Positions 35,269 through 40,244 of a stretch of DNA of 40,244 nt are shown piece after piece. Within the stretch, counting starts at the first letter, position 1. Every line of letters starts with the position of its first letter. The DNA is from a bacterium (GTDB lineage: Bacteria; Pseudomonadota; Alphaproteobacteria; Sphingomonadales; Sphingomonadaceae): the NCBI GenBank assembly GCA_030824575.1, contig JAVBXL010000048.1, positions 1-40,244 on the forward strand, read 5' to 3'. Below the pieces are notes generated by a model. It was not told the DNA's origin. It was given only the letters and a program-made list of their open reading frames with translations, and searched no databases. The translations under genes were made by a program, and so were the position numbers.

Positions 35269-36387
35269 GTGGCCCGCAAATTCCTTTATGTCATCGCAAC
35301 CCTGGTGGTGCTGATGATCGCGGCGTTCGCCATCTATGCGATCTGGGGGATGCAACTCATCCGCCTGGTAATGGTCCCGCGCGAGGCCTTTACCCAGCTT
35401 CAGCCGCTGCCCGCCAACGCCTATGACAAGTCCGCCATGTGGCTGGCCCGGCCCGACATCGTGAAGGACAATCCAGCCCTCTGGACCCCCGCCGGGGTGA
35501 CGACGCCCAGGACGAGCCAGAAGGCCGCCATCTTCTTCATCCACCCGACCAGCTATATCACCACCTTTGGCGACGCTCACTGGAATGCGCGGATCGGCGA
35601 CAAGGAAGCAGACGCGACCGCCCGCCGCTTCGTGATGGGGCAGGCCAGCGCCTTCAACGCCGCTGGCGCGGTCTGGGCGCCGCGCTATCGCCAGGCCAAT
35701 TACGGCGCCTTCCTGACCGACAAACCAGCCGGCGATCAGGCATTGGCCGCCGCCTATCGCGACGTGGCCCAGGCCTTCGCCGCTTTCCTGAAGGCCAATC
35801 CCGCCGGCCCGCTGATCCTGGCCGGGCATAGCCAGGGGTCGCGCCACCTGCTGCAACTGCTGCGCGAACAGGTGGCAGGCAAGCCGGTCGCCGACCGCAT
35901 CGCCGCGGTCTATGCGGTCGGCTGGCCAGTATCGGTGGAGGCGGACCTGCCCGCGCTCGGCCTGCCCGCCTGCGGTCGGCAGGACCAGGCGCATTGCATC
36001 GTCAGTTGGCAAAGCTATGCCGAACCGGCCGATCCGTCCGCCGTCGTCGACAGTTTCGAGCGCAAGACCGGCTATACCGGCAAGCCCCGCAAGGGCACGC
36101 ACATGCTCTGCACCAACCCGATCACCGGCGCGTTCAACGGCGCGGCGCCTGCCAGCGCGAACAAGGGCACGCTTGATGCCCGCGAACAGGGCCAGCCGCC
36201 CAAGCTGCTCACTGGCGTCGTGCCCGCACGCTGCGACACGAGCGGCGTGCTGATGATCGGCGAGCCGGTCGACATGGGTCCGTTCACCCTGCCCGGCAAC
36301 AATTACCACGTCTACGACTACAGCCTGTTCTGGGGCAATGTGCGCGAGGACGCACAAAAACGCCTGGCCGCCTTCCTCAACAAGTGA
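35269..36387 (+). CDS. DUF3089 alpha/beta hydrolase, membrane-anchored
   Basis: The product is 372 residues with a GTG start after GGAGAG. The N-terminus ([24 protein letters not shown]) is one membrane anchor, so the rest probably faces the periplasm. The DUF3089 core has [24 protein letters not shown] and the nucleophile elbow [14 protein letters not shown], and ends with [19 protein letters not shown] carrying a probable catalytic His. It is a lipase/esterase-like enzyme of unknown substrate. The stop codon overlaps a GTG in the ruvX frame, and ruvX follows within 33 bp. Confidence 0.88.
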   Translation: MARKFLYVIATLVVLMIAAFAIYAIWGMQLIRLVMVPREAFTQLQPLPANAYDKSAMWLARPDIVKDNPALWTPAGVTTPRTSQKAAIFFIHPTSYITTFGDAHWNARIGDKEADATARRFVMGQASAFNAAGAVWAPRYRQANYGAFLTDKPAGDQALAAAYRDVAQAFAAFLKANPAGPLILAGHSQGSRHLLQLLREQVAGKPVADRIAAVYAVGWPVSVEADLPALGLPACGRQDQAHCIVSWQSYAEPADPSAVVDSFERKTGYTGKPRKGTHMLCTNPITGAFNGAAPASANKGTLDAREQGQPPKLLTGVVPARCDTSGVLMIGEPVDMGPFTLPGNNYHVYDYSLFWGNVREDAQKRLAAFLNK

Positions 36388-36419
36388 CAGGCGCGCCCGG
36401 ACGTGACAGGGGCACTGGC

Positions 36420-36893
36420 ATGGCATTGGTAACAACGGACCGCTTCGCATTCCGCACGACGCTGCCCCAGGGCGGACGGCTGATCGGCATGGACGTGGGG
36501 ACAAAGACGATCGGGCTGGCCCTGTGCGACGCCAGCTGGTCGATCGCCAGCCCAGCGCACACGATCACGCGGGGCAAGTTCAGCAAGGACAAGGTGACGC
36601 TGGCCACCTTCATGGACCAGCAGCAGGTCAAGGGCATCGTCATCGGCCTGCCGCTCAACCTGGACGGCACCGGCAGCCCGCGCAGCCAGTCGAGCAAGGC
36701 CTTCGCCCAGAATCTGGCCGACCTTGGTCGCCCGGTGCTGCTGTGGGACGAACGCTGGTCGACGCAGGCGGTGACCCGCACCCTGCTGGAAGCCGACGCC
36801 AGCCGCGCCCGCCGCGACGTCCTGATCGACAAGCTGGCCGCCAGCTACATCTTGCAAGGCGCGATCGACGGGCTGGTCGCGGGGATGGAGTGA
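36420..36893 (+). CDS. ruvX: RuvX/YqgF, pre-16S rRNA 5'-end nuclease family
   Basis: The product is 157 residues from [11 protein letters not shown] with AGGGG upstream; a GTG at 36384 overlapping the previous stop is an alternative. It has an RNase H-like fold with the family's acidic motifs: [42 protein letters not shown] and [10 protein letters not shown]. YqgF is the essential nuclease that matures the 5' end of 16S rRNA. It is co-directional with its neighbours on both sides, 7 bp before the next gene. Confidence 0.93.
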   Translation: MALVTTDRFAFRTTLPQGGRLIGMDVGTKTIGLALCDASWSIASPAHTITRGKFSKDKVTLATFMDQQQVKGIVIGLPLNLDGTGSPRSQSSKAFAQNLADLGRPVLLWDERWSTQAVTRTLLEADASRARRDVLIDKLAASYILQGAIDGLVAGME

Positions 36894-36900
36894 CATAACC

Positions 36901-37305
36901 ATGCAGCCCCGTCCTCTTCTCTACGCCGCCCTCTTCGTCACAGGCGCGAGCCTGCCGAACACGGCGCAGGCCGGATTCTACAGCGGCGAGGCACTCTACG
37001 CCGTCTGTACCGCCGACAAGGACAGCAAGGATTATTTCGAAAAATCCTATGAGTGCGTCGGCTATATCAGCGGCGCGGTCGATGCGTTCAACACGACGCG
37101 GGAGGCGAACAAGCTCAAAAGCTGCATCCCCGGCGACGTGACGATCAACCAGTTGCGCACAACCACGGTCGATTATCTGGGCAAGAACCCGATCGACCGC
37201 CAACAATCCGCCTCCTCCCAGGTCTTCGCCGCGATCCGCAAGGCCTGGCCTTGTGCGAGCGCGGCCAAGGCACCGGCGAAGAAAAAGAGCCGCAAGAGGC
37301 GCTGA
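36901..37305 (+). CDS. Rap1a/Tai-like secreted protein
   Basis: The product is 134 residues with a signal peptide (MQPRPLLYAALFVTGASLPNTAQA). The mature part shows the Rap1a/Tai pattern: GEALYAVCT, YECVGYISGAVDAF, CIPGDVTINQLR, YLGKNPIDRQQSASSQVF, WPC, with four conserved cysteines likely forming two disulfides. A Lys/Arg-rich tail (KKKSRKRR) follows. In Serratia, Rap1a-type proteins are T6SS immunity proteins, but most family members are orphans with no known partner, as here: no effector or secretion gene is near. Confidence 0.8.
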   Translation: MQPRPLLYAALFVTGASLPNTAQAGFYSGEALYAVCTADKDSKDYFEKSYECVGYISGAVDAFNTTREANKLKSCIPGDVTINQLRTTTVDYLGKNPIDRQQSASSQVFAAIRKAWPCASAAKAPAKKKSRKRR

Positions 37306-37410
37306 GCGCGGTTGGCGTAAGTGCGCTTAGGGATGTTGGGTGGCTTCCTGCCATGCCCCTCCCGCTGGCGAGAGGGGGAACATGCCCGCTGATGATCGCT
37401 CCCCACATCC

Positions 37411-37794
37411 TCACCCCTCGAACGCCGCGATGATCGGGCATGGCCCTTCGTCGCTCGCATGGCACGCGCGGGCCAGCCGCTCCAGCGCACCCCGCGCCGC
37501 CTGCATCTCCGCAATCTTCAGGTCCAGCGCCGCGATCCGCTCCGCTGCCAGCTCCCGTGCCCGCCCACGGTCCTGCCCGGCGTCCAGTTGCAGCAATTCG
37601 CCGATCTGCTCCAGCGTGAAGCCCGCCCCCTGCGCCGAGCGGATGAAGCCCAGCCGCCTTGCATCCGCCTCGCCATAGCGGCGCACGCCCTCGCCCCGCT
37701 CCGGCGTATGGAGCAGGCCGCGCCGCTGATAATAGCGCACCGTTTCCACATTCACCCCGGCCGATCGGGCCAGCGCGGAAATCGTCATACTCAT
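37411..37794 (-). CDS. MerR-family metal-type regulator
   Basis: The product is 127 residues from MSMTISALARSAGVNVETVRYY, a MerR winged helix-turn-helix, followed by a long dimerisation helix and a C-terminal metal loop CHASDEGPCPII (Cys111 and Cys119). The Cys-x7-Cys spacing matches CueR (Cys112/Cys120) rather than MerR. The position of MerR Cys82 is Arg (GQDRGRA), so three-coordinate mercury binding as in MerR is not expected. It is divergent from the glutaredoxin-MauE gene across a mer-type operator. The ligand is unknown. Confidence 0.9.
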   Translation of the reverse strand: MSMTISALARSAGVNVETVRYYQRRGLLHTPERGEGVRRYGEADARRLGFIRSAQGAGFTLEQIGELLQLDAGQDRGRARELAAERIAALDLKIAEMQAARGALERLARACHASDEGPCPIIAAFEG

Positions 37795-37797
37795 CTC

Positions 37798-37828
37798 TTG
37801 ACTCCGTACCATGGTACGGCCCCTATAT
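37798..37828 (+). promoter_or_regulatory. mer-type promoter/operator for the glutaredoxin-MauE gene
   Basis: The -35 box TTGACT (37798-37803) is separated by an overlong 19-bp spacer from a -10-like CTATAT (37823-37828). The spacer is filled by a perfect 16-bp palindrome CCGTACCATGGTACGG (37804-37819). MerR-family activators act at exactly such 19-20-bp spaced promoters. The TTGACTCCGTAC....GTACGG layout closely follows the mercury-resistance PT operator. Confidence 0.85.
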
Positions 37829-37862
37829 GGGCTGCATCCCTACCCGTTCCAAGGATGTGCCC

Positions 37863-38624
37863 ATGACCAGCCCCGCCCCCAGAACCGGCGAACGCAGCGC
37901 CAGCCTCTACCGCATGGTGATACCCGGCCATATCTGCCCCTATGGCGTCAAGGCGCGCTGGCTGCTGCGACGCCGTGGCTATGCCGTGGACGATCATTGG
38001 CTGACGACCCGCGCAGAAACCGACGCCTTCAAGGCGCAGCATGACGTCAGGACCACGCCGCAAATCATCATCGACGGACAGCGGATCGGCGGCCATGACG
38101 ATTTGCGCCGCTTCCTAGGCCTCAAAGTCAAAGACCCCAACGCGACCAGCTATGTGCCGGTGCTCGCGGTATTCGCTGTCGCGGCGCTGCTGGCGCTGGC
38201 GGTCAACTGGCTGACCTTCCTGCCGCTGCTGTCCTTCATGGCGCTGGAGCAATTCGTCGCCATCGCGATGATGCTGCTCGCCATGCTGAAGCTACAGGAT
38301 GTGGATCGGTTCGCGACCATGTTCCTGAACTACGATCTGCTCGCCCGCCGCCTGCCGCCCTATGGCAACGCCTATCCGTTCCTGGAACTGGGCGCGGGCG
38401 TACTGATGCTGACGCGAGCGCTGGACTGGCTGTCAATCCCGGTCGCGCTGTGCATCGGCGGCATCGGTGCGGTGTCGGTGTTCAAGGCGGTCTATGTCGA
38501 AAAACGCGACCTCAAATGCGCTTGCGTCGGCGGCGGCAGCATAGTGCCGCTGGGCTTTGTGTCGCTGACCGAAAATTTGATGATGGTCGCGATGGCGCTT
38601 TGGATGGTCTTTGGCATCCACTAA
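37863..38624 (+). CDS. glutaredoxin-MauE/DoxX fusion, redox-associated membrane protein
   Basis: The product is 253 residues from MTSPAPRTGERSASLYR with AAGGA upstream. Residues 14 to about 92 are a glutaredoxin domain with a monothiol-type active site CPYG (Cys25) and the cis-Pro/GSH motif TTPQIIIDGQRIGGHDDLRRFL. Residues about 100-253 hold four membrane segments of the MauE/DoxX type. A further C-x-C (LKCACVGG) before the last helix could exchange disulfides. It is controlled by the divergent MerR protein. The role is inferred as thiol/metal stress handling at the membrane; no enzyme partner is in view. Confidence 0.85.
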   Translation: MTSPAPRTGERSASLYRMVIPGHICPYGVKARWLLRRRGYAVDDHWLTTRAETDAFKAQHDVRTTPQIIIDGQRIGGHDDLRRFLGLKVKDPNATSYVPVLAVFAVAALLALAVNWLTFLPLLSFMALEQFVAIAMMLLAMLKLQDVDRFATMFLNYDLLARRLPPYGNAYPFLELGAGVLMLTRALDWLSIPVALCIGGIGAVSVFKAVYVEKRDLKCACVGGGSIVPLGFVSLTENLMMVAMALWMVFGIH

Positions 38625-38626
38625 CG

Positions 38627-38699
38627 CCGTTCGCTTCGAGCGAAGTCGAGAAGCGGATAGCGCGGCGACGGCGTTTCTCGACACGCTCGAAACGAACGG
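38627..38699. repeat. REPIN-like inverted repeat (element G)
   Basis: The left arm 38627-38652 (CCGTTCGCTTCGAGCGAAGT...) and inverted right arm 38675-38699 match apart from one substitution and a small length difference. The right arm is identical to that of element B at 3323-3347. It begins 2 bp after the glutaredoxin-MauE stop codon and separates it from the convergent transpeptidase gene. Confidence 0.85.
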
Positions 38700-38712
38700 G
38701 ACGAGTTAAGCC

Positions 38713-40244
38713 CTACTCCCCGTCCCGCCCGTAGACATCCGGCAGGAACTGCACCCCCTGCGCGGTCGGCACCGCCGTCAGATAGGTCAGGAAGACTGGG
38801 ACCGGCTGGGGCAGCGGTTCATGCTGTTCGGGCGCATCGCTGTCGGTCGTCGGCGTCTTGCCGAAGAACCAGCGCCCCAACCGCTGCGCATCCTCCAACC
38901 GGACGCAGCCATTGCTGTAATGCCGGTCCTCCTTGGCGAACAGGTCGCGCTGCGGCGTGTCGTGCAGGTAGATGCCGAGGTCATTGGGGAACATGAACTT
39001 GATCCGTCCCATGGCGTTGGTGCCGCCCGGCAGTTGCCGCACGCGCACTTCGCTCTGCCCGGCCGCCACCGCGTTCCAGTCGATCGCGCTCTGCGCCAGC
39101 GGCGCGGGATTGGCGCTCCAATCCGACAACGCCTCATAGCGCAGGCTTTTCAGCGACGCGCCCTTCAATATCTTGGGCGCGACCTTGCGCTCCACCAGGT
39201 CCGACGGAATATTCCAATAGGGATTGAGCGTCGCGTAGCGGATCATCCCCGCCATCAACGGCGTCTGCGTTTCCTTGGTCCCGGCGACGACCTTCATCGT
39301 GCCGTCCAGCGCACCCTTGCTATAATACCAGAGCCGCGCCGACGCCGCGTCCACCACGACATGACGGGTCCAGGGACCGGGCAGCACGCGCGCCCGCTCC
39401 AGATTGAGCGCCAGCAGGCGATCGTAGCGCCCCGGCCCATCGTTCAGCGCCGCGACGGTTGCTACGCCCGCAACGCCATCGGGCTTGAGGCCATGGTCGG
39501 TTTGAAACGCCTTCACCTTCGCCGCCAGCGCCTTGTCATAGGCGACGCCGTCGGACAGGCCAAGCCGATGGCGCAGCAGCGTGATTTCCGGCACCTTGCC
39601 GCCGGGGCGCAGCTTGACGCCTTCAGGTATCTGCACCGCTGGCAGTTGACCCCATATGTCGAGATAGCGCGCCCGCGCGCTGCGCAACCGCATGTAAAGC
39701 GGGCTCATCCACCCGGCGGTCTGAATATAGTCGGTGAGCGACGGCGCGAGCGACGCGGCGCGCACGATGTCGGCCGGACCCGGTGGCTTGGGTTCCGCCT
39801 CCTGATCGATATAGCGCATCTTCACGCCCCTGGCCGGGCGGCGCATGTCGGCGACCAGCGCGGCGAAGGCGCGCGACAGGGCCAGGTCGGCGCGGGCCAG
39901 CGCCTTGGGGCTGCCTTCGCCGTCCGCCGCTTCGATCAGGCGTTGCAGGTCGCGCGCGTCATAGTCGCGCGGGTTCAGGCCATCGGCCTCGCTATCTGCG
40001 ATCAGCGCCAGCAGCGCGTCGGCCTGCGGCCCGATGCGATCCTGCTCGACCCACAGCGGCCAGAAACCGCGCGGGCTGTAGAAATCCTTCAGCTTGCCGC
40101 TGACGCCCGCGCGAATTTCCGCCGCGACGCTGGATTGCGCGCCCTTGTCAGCCGCGACACCCTGCGCCATCGCCCCATGAGGCGCTGTAGCAAAGGCCAG
40201 CAGACAGGCAATCAGACAAAGCGAGGGGGCGCGACGAACTCGCC
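38713..40244 (-). CDS. L,D-transpeptidase (YcbB/LdtD type), start beyond window edge
   Basis: The frame stays open to the window end, and the 24 codons before the first internal Met (40170) encode a signal-peptide-like run (RAPSLCLIACLLAFATAPHGAMA). So the gene continues outside and the protein is exported. The order of parts fits LdtD/YcbB: an N-terminal scaffold domain, a PG_binding_1 domain (LGLSDGVAYDKALAAKVKAFQTDHGLKPDGVAG), then the YkuD catalytic domain with HYSNGCVRLED carrying the catalytic Cys. It makes 3-3 cross-links in peptidoglycan or attaches proteins, in the periplasm. About 510 residues are visible. Confidence 0.92.
   Translation of the reverse strand, partial: RVRRAPSLCLIACLLAFATAPHGAMAQGVAADKGAQSSVAAEIRAGVSGKLKDFYSPRGFWPLWVEQDRIGPQADALLALIADSEADGLNPRDYDARDLQRLIEAADGEGSPKALARADLALSRAFAALVADMRRPARGVKMRYIDQEAEPKPPGPADIVRAASLAPSLTDYIQTAGWMSPLYMRLRSARARYLDIWGQLPAVQIPEGVKLRPGGKVPEITLLRHRLGLSDGVAYDKALAAKVKAFQTDHGLKPDGVAGVATVAALNDGPGRYDRLLALNLERARVLPGPWTRHVVVDAASARLWYYSKGALDGTMKVVAGTKETQTPLMAGMIRYATLNPYWNIPSDLVERKVAPKILKGASLKSLRYEALSDWSANPAPLAQSAIDWNAVAAGQSEVRVRQLPGGTNAMGRIKFMFPNDLGIYLHDTPQRDLFAKEDRHYSNGCVRLEDAQRLGRWFFGKTPTTDSDAPEQHEPLPQPVPVFLTYLTAVPTAQGVQFLPDVYGRDGE

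Noticed and set aside
36901..37305. Type VI secretion immunity gene
   Set aside because: Only the domain resemblance supports this; no effector, VgrG or other T6SS gene is present in the window.
37356..37377. CCCCTC...GAGGGG hairpin between the Rap1a-like and MerR genes
   Set aside because: It lacks a T-run on either strand and is a common intergenic motif; not supported as a terminator.

Overview
This GC-rich window looks like the chromosome of a sphingomonad (Sphingomonas/Sphingobium-type alphaproteobacterium). The evidence is the stand-alone rpsD, the rpiB-glyA-nrdR-trmJ order, the gatC-gatA-gatB cluster, the style of the FecI/FecR/TonB-receptor locus, and many short inverted repeats ending in CCGTTCG between genes. 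It encodes about 38 proteins, one tRNA-Lys and at least seven repeat elements. No rRNA, CRISPR array, complete insertion sequence or prophage was seen.

Layout. 1-5.7 kb: end of an alpha/beta hydrolase, two small envelope proteins, then rpiB, glyA, nrdR and a TrmJ-type RNA methyltransferase. The methyltransferase is fused in frame behind a GIY-YIG nuclease that is bracketed by inverted repeat arms. A chorismate mutase faces it. 5.7-11.9 kb: rpsD, a remnant of an S9 peptidase, an M28 lipoprotein peptidase, a DUF6265-like protein, the agmatine-to-putrescine pair (agmatine deiminase, N-carbamoylputrescine amidase), a 76-residue unknown protein, folK without a normal start codon, and tRNA-Lys. 12.1-12.9 kb: one AT-richer DUF3800 gene next to the tRNA. 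12.9-22.2 kb: a complete leftward glycogen operon glgP-glgB-glgC-glgA-glgX. 22.3-31.1 kb: a serine beta-lactamase-like hydrolase, an ECF sigma factor, FecR anti-sigma factor and TonB-dependent receptor with an STN signalling domain, then a large autotransporter. 31.2-35.1 kb: a secreted unknown protein and gatCAB. 35.3-40.2 kb: a DUF3089 hydrolase, ruvX, a Rap1a/Tai-like secreted protein, a MerR regulator divergent from a glutaredoxin-MauE membrane protein, and the start-truncated end of an L,D-transpeptidase.

How the genes fit together. The glg genes cover ADP-glucose synthesis, chain elongation, branching, phosphorolysis and debranching. The two agmatine genes form one route to putrescine. 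The sigma/FecR/receptor trio has the parts of a cell-surface signalling relay. MerR and the glutaredoxin-MauE gene share a mer-type operator/promoter.

The most unusual item is the GIY-YIG unit at 3849-4232. Its ends are inverted 28-bp arms (27/28 identical) of the same family as the non-coding paired repeats scattered through the window. This suggests a nuclease-associated REP/REPIN-like mobile system, and its insertion has given trmJ a new N-terminus or a new translation start region.
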